64,000 nt of DNA from Thermosphaera sp. (GTDB lineage Archaea; Thermoproteota; Thermoprotei_A; Sulfolobales; Desulfurococcaceae): assembly GCA_038827615.1 (NCBI GenBank), contig JAWBNK010000001.1, forward strand, positions 744,290 to 808,289. The letters run 5' to 3'. The notes beneath the pieces are model-generated. The model searched no databases and was not told where the DNA came from. It worked only from the letters and a program-made list of their open reading frames with translations. Position numbers and translations under genes: made by a program. How positions within the stretch are numbered: the first letter of the stretch is position 1; the number at the start of each line of letters is the position of its first letter. This document shows, one piece after another, positions 51,789 through 60,550 of this stretch.

Positions 51789-52822
51789 CTTTGATATCCA
51801 TCGGTATTAACGGGTATGGAACAATAGGTAAGCGAATCGCTGACGCTGTGCTGAAAAATCCTAATTTCAAACTAGTAGGAGTGGCCAAGTATTCCCCGGA
51901 TTATGCCTCTAAAGTCGCGTCTCGGAGAGGAATTGACATCTTCGTTCCAGAAGAAAAATGGGGAGATTTTGAAAAAATAGGAGTAACCCCAAAGGGCACG
52001 ATAGAAGATTTCCTCAATATGTCATCCATAATAATTGACGCTTCTCCTGGGGGAAAGGGTTTAATAAACCTTGCATTATATAAGGGAGCCGGAAAGCGGG
52101 CTATATTTCAAGGAGGGGAAAAGCCCGAAGTAGCTGAAGTCAGCTATAGTTCATACTGTAACTTCTATGACGCGGTAGGGAAGAGATACGTAAGAGTCGT
52201 CAGTTGCAATACTACTGGATTACTTAGGGTAGTATGTATCCTTCACAGAGAGTTCCATGTTAGAACCGTGAAAGCGCTCATCATAAGGAGAGGCGCAGAT
52301 CCAAGGGAAGACTCTAGGGGGCCAATAAATTCTATCAAACTTGAAACGCTGGAAGAAATCAGTCATCATGCGAGAGACGCTAATACCGTTGTTCCAAGTC
52401 TCCACATAGAAACCCAGGCGGTCGTGGTTCCTACTACTCTAATGCACGTTCAATACCTCGATATAGAGTTTGAAACCCCTGTCAGTAAGTCGAAAATTAT
52501 TGAAACATTAAGCAGTTATAACCGGTTCCTGATAATTGATCCCAAAAAGTCTGGCGTAGACTCAACCAGCAAGATCATCGAAGTCGCGAGAGACGTTAGT
52601 CGTTCTAGAAATGATATTTATGAAAATATTGTGTTCGAAAACACGGTAAGGGTCTCAGGAAACAATCTTTCATTGATACAAGCAATACACCAAGAATCAA
52701 TAGTTATTCCGGAAAACATAGACGCGGTTTACGCGATATCGAACGCGGGACTCTCGATGGAACAGGCTTTAGCTGAAACTGACAGGTATCTGGGTGTTGG
52801 GTCGTTAAAGGATGTTTTTTAA
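51782..52822 (+). CDS. gap: Glyceraldehyde-3-phosphate dehydrogenase, archaeal type II
   Basis: NAD(P)-dependent, phosphorylating. Seen: Rossmann INGYGTIGKRIADA at the N-terminus, VVSCNTTGLLR with catalytic Cys142, and IRRGADPREDSRGPIN in the catalytic domain. 346 residues. ATG start overlapping pgk. Gluconeogenic role inferred. Confidence 0.95.
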   Translation: MVTLISIGINGYGTIGKRIADAVLKNPNFKLVGVAKYSPDYASKVASRRGIDIFVPEEKWGDFEKIGVTPKGTIEDFLNMSSIIIDASPGGKGLINLALYKGAGKRAIFQGGEKPEVAEVSYSSYCNFYDAVGKRYVRVVSCNTTGLLRVVCILHREFHVRTVKALIIRRGADPREDSRGPINSIKLETLEEISHHARDANTVVPSLHIETQAVVVPTTLMHVQYLDIEFETPVSKSKIIETLSSYNRFLIIDPKKSGVDSTSKIIEVARDVSRSRNDIYENIVFENTVRVSGNNLSLIQAIHQESIVIPENIDAVYAISNAGLSMEQALAETDRYLGVGSLKDVF

Positions 52823-52863
52823 TAGGATTTCCTCTAATAACGTATTTTGGAGGTATTCTACTC

Positions 52864-53286
52864 TTGATCGGTGAAGAACCCTCTTATAGAATCAGTTTCA
52901 TATACAGGAAGATTCTAGTTCCCGTTGATGGGAGCGAATCTAGCCTAAAAGCGCTCGAGATCGCGATTGATCTAGCGAAACACTATGGCTCAAAAATAAC
53001 CGTAGTCTTCGTAAAAAGCAGGCACGATAAGGATGATTCTGAACCCTTAAGCAAGGCTAAATCGAGAATCGCTAAGGAACCCGTCAACGTGTCCTACAAG
53101 CTTATTGAATATGATCACGAGACTGAGAGCGTGAGCTATCGTTTGGTAAAAGAAATAATTGAAGAAGGATACGATTTAGTCATCATGGGTGCGAGGGGAA
53201 AAACCCTTTACGGAGAACTCCCGATAGGGAGCATCGCTCTCTCAGTGGTGATAAACGCCCCCATATCTGTCCTCATCGTTCGATAA
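52864..53286 (+). CDS. Universal stress protein, UspA family
   Basis: 140 residues. Seen: KILVPVDGSESSLKALEIA, VTVVF-type second strand, and the ATP-binding motif GARGKTLYGELPIGSIA (G-2x-G-9x-GS), so an ATP-binding Usp. TTG start after GGAGG (about 52850). Follows gap by 41 bases on the same strand. Convergent with the phosphorylase gene, 3 bases between. Confidence 0.87.
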   Translation: MIGEEPSYRISFIYRKILVPVDGSESSLKALEIAIDLAKHYGSKITVVFVKSRHDKDDSEPLSKAKSRIAKEPVNVSYKLIEYDHETESVSYRLVKEIIEEGYDLVIMGARGKTLYGELPIGSIALSVVINAPISVLIVR

Positions 53287-53289
53287 TCC

Positions 53290-54810
53290 TCAATCTTGAA
53301 TGTAATATTTTTTAAGAGCCCTCTTAATATCGACTTTCTCCGGGGTTGTTTTCAGACTATTAAACGCTACCTCCCAGTACCTTGAAGGATCCCTATTAAA
53401 CATGTCGATAATCCACAGCAACTTGTTCCGAAAGTCTGAATAGTCTTTTTCATCAATTTCTCTAGCCCGTTGATCAGTGTATATATTTATGAAATCTGAG
53501 ACTTCGCTTCCAAACAACCAACTGTTGTAGCCGTCCTCTACTACCTCGGGTACTCCTCCATCTCTACTTGAAAGCACGGGAACCCCGTTCACCATGGCCT
53601 TCATATAGCTGGTTCCGCATGCTTCCCATCCTGGGAAAGGTGTGAACAACAATAGGTCGACTCCTTGAAGAATAGTCTTCGCTACTTCCATACTATATTC
53701 CGGAATATATGCTACATTAGTGAGTTTTAGGTCGAGATCTCTGAACTTCTTCAAATAACTTATTCCATCCGAGTCTCTCGGATGCGGCTTTCCCGCGACA
53801 ATAAAGAACGCATTGACGTCTGGATTTTCTTCAATGAACCTGGAGACAAAATAGGGTCGTTTGTATCTGGCTAATCTTCTTGTCCACGCTATTATCATTT
53901 TTCCATCCACGTTTACATTATCTTTGTATTTCCTAACAAGTGAGTATAGTTTATCGCGAGCATCCTGCCTAGCCTTTTTCAATAGGTCCACGTTTACCTC
54001 TCCTTTATTCACAGCCTCGTAAAGCACAGGGTGCATCCATCTTCCAAGATGTATTCCGTTCGTAATAGCGACGATTTTATCCTTATATTTAGGGAATATT
54101 GTAGCTACTACGGATTCTTGTTTCTTTGAAACAACTATGGCTTTTTCCAGCTTGGACAGAGAGTACTCGGTCAGATTTATATAATCACCAAGGAAGACTC
54201 CGAATTCTCGGACAATAAATTCACCGGGAAAACTTGGGTGCCCCCAAGGTCCCGGAGTGTGGATGATTATGCGTGATAGCTTTGATACATCCATCACGTT
54301 GAGAATCATGGATGTGTAGCTCTCTTCTAAGTCGATAATGCTTATCTTGTCTAATCCCACGTAGTTTTTCAAGTAGTATCCAGAGGCCTTGGCCAGCAAC
54401 GCGTATTTGTAGAACGTCTCCTCCATGCTGTTCTCATAATAAACTCTATCAGTCAGCCTCCTAGCCCAAAGAGGGCAAACGGCCTCGAAGAGGACGGCTC
54501 TGGCAGTTTTATACCTATAGACCCAAGGTCTTACAATGATGTCTTCTCCACGCAATTGAATTGTGAACTCTTTCTCCTGTGATAGTGAAGAGATAAAGCT
54601 CGTTTCTTGCTCCTCCGGGGAGATCGATGGTTCGGTTCCCTTGAATGATATGCTTGCATATCCTTGACGATAGTAAAGCGATAAAGCGATATAATCCAAC
54701 CCTAAATCCCCGGCCCCTAATAACTTATCCCCCTCTAGGACTCCGAGGCCTCCAGCATAAGTTCTTCCCCTTTCGATCGCTATCTCCGGAGTAATGCTAA
54801 CAATCACCAT
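53290..54810 (-). CDS. Alpha-glucan (glycogen) phosphorylase, short crenarchaeal GT35 form
   Basis: Releases glucose-1-phosphate from glycogen or maltodextrin. Seen: GGLGVLEGDKLLGAGDLGL, ITNGIHLGRWMHP, RRLARYKRP, AGKPHPRD, and EACGTSYMKAMVNGVPVLSS, whose Lys matches the pyridoxal-phosphate lysine of phosphorylases. It is only 506 residues against 800 or more in bacteria, as in other crenarchaeal forms. The last part (SRDGGVPEVVEDGYNSWLFG) resembles GT4/GT5 glycosyltransferases. ATG start. Convergent with the Usp gene. Confidence 0.8.
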   Translation of the reverse strand: MVIVSITPEIAIERGRTYAGGLGVLEGDKLLGAGDLGLDYIALSLYYRQGYASISFKGTEPSISPEEQETSFISSLSQEKEFTIQLRGEDIIVRPWVYRYKTARAVLFEAVCPLWARRLTDRVYYENSMEETFYKYALLAKASGYYLKNYVGLDKISIIDLEESYTSMILNVMDVSKLSRIIIHTPGPWGHPSFPGEFIVREFGVFLGDYINLTEYSLSKLEKAIVVSKKQESVVATIFPKYKDKIVAITNGIHLGRWMHPVLYEAVNKGEVNVDLLKKARQDARDKLYSLVRKYKDNVNVDGKMIIAWTRRLARYKRPYFVSRFIEENPDVNAFFIVAGKPHPRDSDGISYLKKFRDLDLKLTNVAYIPEYSMEVAKTILQGVDLLLFTPFPGWEACGTSYMKAMVNGVPVLSSRDGGVPEVVEDGYNSWLFGSEVSDFINIYTDQRAREIDEKDYSDFRNKLLWIIDMFNRDPSRYWEVAFNSLKTTPEKVDIKRALKKYYIQD

Positions 54811-54880
54811 GTAACAAGCACCCCACAGTTTCTAAGATTATTAATATAATTGACAATATAATGTTTACCTTGGAGGAAAA

Positions 54881-56515
54881 ATGATTCGAGAAATATCGGA
54901 TACGTATTCCAAATACCTTTACCAATCCATGACTGAGGATGTTTTAAGCATTATTACCAGATACAACCGAGTTCAGGGCTCGAAGGAACTGAACCTTACC
55001 GTGGAGGAGTTGAAGGAAATAGTAGAGGGCTTCGGTTTACCAACTAAGATACTTAAGATAACACCGGGTGGGACTAAAGGCTATATGGAGATACCTCATG
55101 GATGGAATCTTCATGAAGGACTGTTGGAGATCAAACTAGGGAGTACTGTAATAGAGAAGTATTATTCAAGAGACCATCCAACTATAGTTGCAGCACATTC
55201 GCCCTCCGGAGAGGGGTGCGGTGAACTAACCCTCTGTACAACCGAAAAATGTGAAGGAGACGTGGTACTCGCTAAGGGGTACGTTTACGACCTTTATAAG
55301 AACATTGACGCTCAACTCATCCTAGTTTACGATCCAAAGAGATATCAAGATGCTGTTCCTTATACAGGCTTATTCATAGATAGAAGCGAGGTCCTCGGCA
55401 AAGTGGTCATGAACATACCTTACACTACTGCACTTAGGCTACAATCGATGATCGTTGAGAATCCAACTAGAAAAATAACTATTTGCTGGAAGGTCAAGAG
55501 CGAGTTTAACGAAGAACCGATCACAGCGTTAGTAGCATGTAATTCAGACGAACCAGAGATCCTCTTTACAAGTCACATTTGTCACCCTAAACCGGGAGCC
55601 CACGATAATGCTAGCGGTAGCGTTGCGAATCTGCTAATAGCTTTCGCGATAGCTTTATCGGGAAAAACCAAGGAAGTTCCTGCATGCCATGCATGGATAC
55701 CAGAGTATACTGGAACAATATTCCTTAAGAGTGCTTTGAAAAATCCCCCGAAAGCCGTTATTAATCTTGATATGATTGGAAGTAATCAAGCCGTGACCGG
55801 GTCAACATTGAATATTGTCATACCCCCTCTCTTCATGGATTCAACAATATCTCCTTATACCTATTTAGCAGTGAAGTATGTGATGGATACTGCACCTTCA
55901 TTCAGCGGATTCAAGCTTCCGGGATTAAAATACAGTATATCACCTTACACAGCTGGTAGCGATCACGACGTAACGCTTGCATGGGGATGGGACAGCATTA
56001 TGCTTAACGAGTGGCCTAGCAAGTACTATCACACAGATATGGATAGTCCTTCAACCCTTTCAATAAGCAATATAATCCGAATATCCCTTGCTTCGCTCCT
56101 TGCAGCAAGCCTTTTCCATCAGAAATACAAGGCTGAACAAGTAAAAAGCAAGTTTAAGGAATATCTCAGAGTTTGGTATGCCATTGAATCTTTTAAGAGC
56201 GGTGTAGACCTCCCTCATCTCGAATATCTTATAGAATCTCAAAGGCCTTTGACGCCCGGAGACTTGAATGCTCTAGAAACGCCTATATCTCTAAGGTATT
56301 TGTACAAAAAACTAGATAGAAAACAATTCCTCAGACTTAGAGAGATAAGGGGCGCCAGCACGTTCCTATCAGTTTACGCTCCACTAGCCTATAAAAGTGG
56401 TATTGAGAAAATATCTGACCTATTTAAACAAGAGAACCTCCTTGCGTGGACAAAGGACGAGGAAATCGTTATTAATGAAGCCTGGGCTATTATAAGAGAT
56501 GAACTACTGAAGTAA
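54881..56515 (+). CDS. M28-like metallopeptidase with DUF4910
   Basis: 544 residues. Seen: zinc-binding type motifs SHICHPKPGAHDNASGS, INLDMIGSNQ, YTAGSDHDVTL and the Tyr/His-rich KYYHTDMDSPS, as in M28 aminopeptidases and DUF4910 proteins. The N-terminal 200 residues form a protease-associated-type insertion domain (GVYDL-like strands). No signal peptide, so an intracellular aminopeptidase acting on peptides brought in after the surface protease has acted is likely. Followed by pheT. Confidence 0.75.
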   Translation: MIREISDTYSKYLYQSMTEDVLSIITRYNRVQGSKELNLTVEELKEIVEGFGLPTKILKITPGGTKGYMEIPHGWNLHEGLLEIKLGSTVIEKYYSRDHPTIVAAHSPSGEGCGELTLCTTEKCEGDVVLAKGYVYDLYKNIDAQLILVYDPKRYQDAVPYTGLFIDRSEVLGKVVMNIPYTTALRLQSMIVENPTRKITICWKVKSEFNEEPITALVACNSDEPEILFTSHICHPKPGAHDNASGSVANLLIAFAIALSGKTKEVPACHAWIPEYTGTIFLKSALKNPPKAVINLDMIGSNQAVTGSTLNIVIPPLFMDSTISPYTYLAVKYVMDTAPSFSGFKLPGLKYSISPYTAGSDHDVTLAWGWDSIMLNEWPSKYYHTDMDSPSTLSISNIIRISLASLLAASLFHQKYKAEQVKSKFKEYLRVWYAIESFKSGVDLPHLEYLIESQRPLTPGDLNALETPISLRYLYKKLDRKQFLRLREIRGASTFLSVYAPLAYKSGIEKISDLFKQENLLAWTKDEEIVINEAWAIIRDELLK

Positions 56516-56534
56516 GATAGAATATGTGATTTCC

Positions 56535-58202
56535 ATGCCAACAATTAAAGTCAGCATAAGCGACCTTGAAAGGTTGATAGGCAAGAGGTTAAATGCTGAT
56601 GAAATTAAAAAATATCTGGCCCTTCTGAAATGCGAAGTAGAGAAAATAGATGGAGACATTCTAGAGTATGAGGCAAATCAAGACAGGCCTGACATTTTTA
56701 GCGTAGAAGGGTTAGCAAGAAGCCTGCGCAATTTTATGAACTTGCCCTTGAAACAACTGAATTTCAAGATATCTACCATTAAGGGGTATGCCGAGGAAAT
56801 CCCGGAGAGACCCTACATAGCATTAGCAATCGTTAAAGACCTGGTGTTGGATGATGAAGCAGTAAGACAAATTATGCAATTACAGGAAAAACTAGCAACA
56901 ACCTATGGAAGAGAGAGAAGGAAAGCCAGCATAGGTGTCTACGACCTCGATAAGGTGCAACCACCAATATATTATAAAACAATGGATCCAGATTCGTCCT
57001 TCTTTACTCCACTAAACACCACACGTAAGATGAGCTTAAGGGATGCACTAACAGAGACCGATCAAGGACAATTATATGGTAAGATCATTTCAAACATGAA
57101 GAGATATCCGGTATTAATGGACTCCTCGGGTCAAATACTGAGCTTAGCGCCTATTGTTAATGGAGAATCTTCAAAAGTGGATGTTTCAACAAAAAACATT
57201 TTGATCGATTCTACTAGCATTGACAAGGATACTGCAGTCGACATGGTAACCATAATGGCAGTCAACATAGCGGAAAGATCTCGTAGTGGGACTATTGAAG
57301 CGGTAGAAGTTTTTTATCCAGATGCAGAGAAGGTTGTAGCCCCCAGAATGGAAAAAACCGTTATGGAGATCAACATAGATGACGTGAACAGCTTGATAGG
57401 AACTTCGATAAGTGTAGCCGAGACTCTTGATCTATTAAAACGACATTATTATGAAGCTGTGGAGATTGGGGAGAAGTATTTGAGGTTGAAAATACCGGTC
57501 TTTAGAATAGATGTTAAGTCATGGGTCGATATCGCGGAAGATATTTCGATTTCCCTTGGATACCATAACATCGGTTCAGAAGCTGACTCACTTCCATTTT
57601 CAACCCATCCGGGTAGAATCCATCCAATTGAAGCGTTTTCGAGGAAAGTACGAGATCTCCTTTTAGGAATGAGTTTTATAGAGGTAGCAAACTACATGAT
57701 GAGTAATGAACAGGTTCAATTGGGGATTTTCGGCTTGAATGAAAAAATGTTCACGGTTGCCAACCCAAGGTCTGAGAGATTCACGGGGGTAAGGATATGG
57801 CTTGCTCCAGGATTATTAGAGACGGTTGCCGAAAACTCGGGCAAACGAGCCATGATAAAAATCTTTGAGATAGGGGATGTTGCTATTCCAGGGGACTTGT
57901 CGAATCATGTTCAGGTCGAAAGACACCTAGGTATTGCAATATCTCATGATAAGGCCACCTTAACGGACGGCTTATCCGCTGTGGCTAGTATGCTTGAGCA
58001 CTTCAAAGTGGCTCACAAGTTCATCAAGGGGAGGAAAAATGGGTTCCTCGAGGAGAGAACCAGCTATATAGAAGTTAACGATACATATGTAGGCTTCGTT
58101 GGAGAGGTTCACCCAGCTATTCTCCACCGCAATAGAATACCTCATCCGGTTGTAATCAGCGAGATAAACTTGTCCAAGCTTATTAAGTTAGTCCACCATT
58201 AA
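56535..58202 (+). CDS. pheT: Phenylalanine-tRNA ligase, beta subunit
   Basis: Non-catalytic subunit of the (alpha-beta)2 enzyme. Seen: NQDRPDIFSVEGLARSLRNFM (B1/B3 region), the B3/B4 segment VNGESSKV, and EDISISLGYHNI with the C-terminal catalytic-like core (ANPRSERFTGVRIWLAPGLLE; FVGEVHPAIL). 555 residues, the archaeal length. ATG 56535 was preferred to GTG 56526. pheS is on the other strand 3.6 kb away, so the two subunits are not co-transcribed. Confidence 0.93.
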   Translation: MPTIKVSISDLERLIGKRLNADEIKKYLALLKCEVEKIDGDILEYEANQDRPDIFSVEGLARSLRNFMNLPLKQLNFKISTIKGYAEEIPERPYIALAIVKDLVLDDEAVRQIMQLQEKLATTYGRERRKASIGVYDLDKVQPPIYYKTMDPDSSFFTPLNTTRKMSLRDALTETDQGQLYGKIISNMKRYPVLMDSSGQILSLAPIVNGESSKVDVSTKNILIDSTSIDKDTAVDMVTIMAVNIAERSRSGTIEAVEVFYPDAEKVVAPRMEKTVMEINIDDVNSLIGTSISVAETLDLLKRHYYEAVEIGEKYLRLKIPVFRIDVKSWVDIAEDISISLGYHNIGSEADSLPFSTHPGRIHPIEAFSRKVRDLLLGMSFIEVANYMMSNEQVQLGIFGLNEKMFTVANPRSERFTGVRIWLAPGLLETVAENSGKRAMIKIFEIGDVAIPGDLSNHVQVERHLGIAISHDKATLTDGLSAVASMLEHFKVAHKFIKGRKNGFLEERTSYIEVNDTYVGFVGEVHPAILHRNRIPHPVVISEINLSKLIKLVHH

Positions 58203-58261
58203 TAATTTTGAAGGATGAAGCTTGGAAGGGATGACCATTTAGATGGGATGAATTGACGGGC

Positions 58262-59428
58262 CTAACTGATTCTCATCTTTTCGTGTAGACCACTAGTCGA
58301 AATCATGGCGAACAGGCTGGTTAAAACGGACGCGGCTAGTACCGTGTTGACCATGTCATCATGTAATAATCCCAAGTTCATAGCATACATAACTAACACC
58401 ATCTCTAGAACACCTCGTCCACTCATACAAATCCCCGCCAAGACCGCGTTGTTCTTAAATCGCTTATCTCTAAACATGAAGAAGAAATACGGTATAAATT
58501 TTCCGATAACAGCACCTGTGAAAACCACCACGACAAGAAACATGTTTATTCCAGGTTTAATTACGAAGAGGGATACGTATAGGAGGAACATTGGAATGAA
58601 CATTGAATCAATAAAACTGTCAAGCATTATGCTGAAATCTATTATCTTGGACCTAAATCGAAGGAAGGGATCTTTAATAGAAGAACCCATAGACAAAAAT
58701 AAGCCCGCTAGGTATCCAGCTATCAACCCACTTCCCTTGAATATAATAAACAATACTACTAAGCCAGTTAGTATCAGAATGGTTGAATCAACAAACGTCT
58801 CATAAGATTTCGATATTTTTGCGAAGAATCCGGTTACCAAATCTCTTCGCATACCCAATTGTAATACTAATGCAAAGACTCCAATAGAAATACTCAAAGA
58901 GGTTATAAGATCTACATAACCTACACCTCTCAATAAGTTGAAATAAACTATCGCGAGAAACAGTACGATAACATCATCAATAAAACTGGCAGATATTAAC
59001 AAGTTCTTTAACTCAAGCCCGAGTTTTTCTAAAACAAGCGCTGTAGTCTCAGTAGCGGTGTTCGAAAATAGAATCGCGATCATTAACGAAACTTCCAGTG
59101 GAAGACCAAGGTAATATAGCGAGGAGAAAATTATTGCGAAGGTGAAACCGACGGCCGTAACAGAAATAAATAATGCCTTCTTGAGATTTCCGAGAACTTC
59201 ACTGAAATCGCTAGTTAAACCCGCGTGGAATACTATCAAAATGGAGGATATCTCAGCGATTAATTCAAGCTCCTTGGGGTCTACTGAACCGTAAAAAAAT
59301 AATGCTAGAATGATAGATGCGAGGATGTATCCTGCTAGTTCACCCACTCTTCTCGTTTTGAAGTACGCTCCAACGATCTTTAATACCATGATGCCGACGA
59401 ATACGTACAGCAACACGTAACTAGACAC
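58262..59428 (-). CDS. Cation/proton antiporter (CPA2, NapA/KefB type)
   Basis: 388 residues, about 12 hydrophobic segments. Seen: HAGLTSDF in the early half, FSNTATETTALVLEKLGL, SASFIDDVIVLFLAIVYF with the paired Asp residues of electrogenic antiporters, and CMSGRGVLEMVLVMYAMNLG near the C-terminus. Exchanges Na+ or K+ for H+. No TrkA-N domain. Convergent with pheT. Confidence 0.87.
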   Translation of the reverse strand: MSSYVLLYVFVGIMVLKIVGAYFKTRRVGELAGYILASIILALFFYGSVDPKELELIAEISSILIVFHAGLTSDFSEVLGNLKKALFISVTAVGFTFAIIFSSLYYLGLPLEVSLMIAILFSNTATETTALVLEKLGLELKNLLISASFIDDVIVLFLAIVYFNLLRGVGYVDLITSLSISIGVFALVLQLGMRRDLVTGFFAKISKSYETFVDSTILILTGLVVLFIIFKGSGLIAGYLAGLFLSMGSSIKDPFLRFRSKIIDFSIMLDSFIDSMFIPMFLLYVSLFVIKPGINMFLVVVVFTGAVIGKFIPYFFFMFRDKRFKNNAVLAGICMSGRGVLEMVLVMYAMNLGLLHDDMVNTVLAASVLTSLFAMISTSGLHEKMRIS

Positions 59429-59487
59429 TATACTTATACCCCTCTATGTTTTTATTCTCCCTGAGCTTAATCATAAAAACTTGGTTA

Positions 59488-59643
59488 ATGAAAATGTCCA
59501 TTGATGAGCTCCATCTAGTATTGTTGATCTGCTTGACACTCTCACTGATGGCTTTAATCTTGAAAATCGCGCAAAGATTTTTTTCCGAAAATCGCGCAAA
59601 ACTAAATAACTCCCCGGTAAAACACCTTCTTCTCCCATGCTAG
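59488..59643 (+). CDS. Possible small membrane protein
   Basis: 51 codons from ATG 59488 with one hydrophobic helix (LHLVLLICLTLSLMALIL) followed by a basic tail. It overlaps the 3' end of the radical SAM gene on the other strand. No RBS is visible and the region also carries a DNA-level repeat, so this may be a chance frame. Listed as possible only. Confidence 0.22.
   Translation: MKMSIDELHLVLLICLTLSLMALILKIAQRFFSENRAKLNNSPVKHLLLPC
59562..59600. repeat. 14-base direct repeat between antiporter and radical SAM genes
   Basis: GAAAATCGCGCAAA occurs at 59562-59575 and again at 59587-59600, 25 bases apart and in different reading frames, so it is a DNA-level repeat. It lies just beyond the stop of the minus-strand radical SAM gene and could be part of its 3' untranslated region or a protein-binding site. 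Confidence 0.6.
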
Positions 59644-60549
59644 TTTAAATGCTTTTCCCATCGTAACAAGGTTTTCTGCTGAAATTACTCCCTTGTCTCC
59701 GTAAATGTTTTTTATTTCTTCATAACTCAGCGGTTTCCGCAAAATGTGATTGTATAATAGCCTGATTAAATTTGGTATCTGAAGATTGAGATCGACATCG
59801 ACCTTGTTTTCGCAGATAGTTGGATTCAGATTAAACCTCTCCAGGAGACTGGCATACTCTTCTAAAAGTCTCGATGAAACACTATGAATTCTTTCACTAA
59901 CCGGTCTATTAACAGTTTTCAGGTAAATCCTCTCTGGACGAATCTTCGTCATGTAATTTGCTATTTCGTGCATGTCGTGAATAGAAGGGTAAGTCCCACC
60001 AGCGAGTTTGAAAATAGTAATCTCTAGACTTACCTTTTCAGGGTACTTTTTACTAACCTCTGAAAGTATGGACGAGAATGTTGAGATTGATACGGAGTTT
60101 TCCCATCCAAGTTCCATCATGCCACCTCTTGTCCATTCGAATGGTATTATGAATTCGTCGACCAGTTCGAAGAGCCCAGAGGTATAGTATTTTGGGAATA
60201 ATAATCCGGAGGTATGAACAATTATTTTGTTCATCATGTTTGCTTCTTTCATGACCTTTAAAACGGACACTATTTTATTGTTCAATAATGGATCCCCAGA
60301 ACCCCATATATAAAGGGTTTTTAGATCTAGGCCTTGTCTGCCGAGTAATTTTTTAAAGGCGTCTATCTCGTCCAACCCTTTGATGTCTGCCTCGACGAGA
60401 TTTCTCGTTTTCACCACCGTCTTGCCCATTGGACACCATGTGCAGTCTAGTGGACATTTTTTAGGAGGAAATAGTAGATCTAAACCGGCCGTTAATCCAT
60501 GACACCTGCTATAGTGGACTCCGTATATTTTATCAATGCCAAGTTGCAT
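59602..60549 (-). CDS. Radical SAM protein (COG0731-like)
   Basis: 315 residues. Seen: YGVHYSRCHGLTAGLDLLFP followed by the cluster motif CPLDCTWC (Cys32, 36, 39), YIWGSGDPLL, and a C-terminal region with a winged-helix look (LSYEEIKNIYGDKGVI). The N-terminal block is like COG0731 proteins, some of which modify tRNA, but function is not fixed. Third gene of the pheS-NSUN-radical SAM operon (1-base gap), which favours an RNA-modification role. Confidence 0.78.
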   Translation of the reverse strand: MQLGIDKIYGVHYSRCHGLTAGLDLLFPPKKCPLDCTWCPMGKTVVKTRNLVEADIKGLDEIDAFKKLLGRQGLDLKTLYIWGSGDPLLNNKIVSVLKVMKEANMMNKIIVHTSGLLFPKYYTSGLFELVDEFIIPFEWTRGGMMELGWENSVSISTFSSILSEVSKKYPEKVSLEITIFKLAGGTYPSIHDMHEIANYMTKIRPERIYLKTVNRPVSERIHSVSSRLLEEYASLLERFNLNPTICENKVDVDLNLQIPNLIRLLYNHILRKPLSYEEIKNIYGDKGVISAENLVTMGKAFKLAWEKKVFYRGVI

Positions 60550-60550
60550 T

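Noticed and set aside
59500-59555. TGATGA and CTGA boxes about 50 bases apart, as in a C/D box guide RNA
   Set aside because: The first base of the C box does not fit, no D'/C' pair is convincing, and no target was found; too weak to list as a gene.
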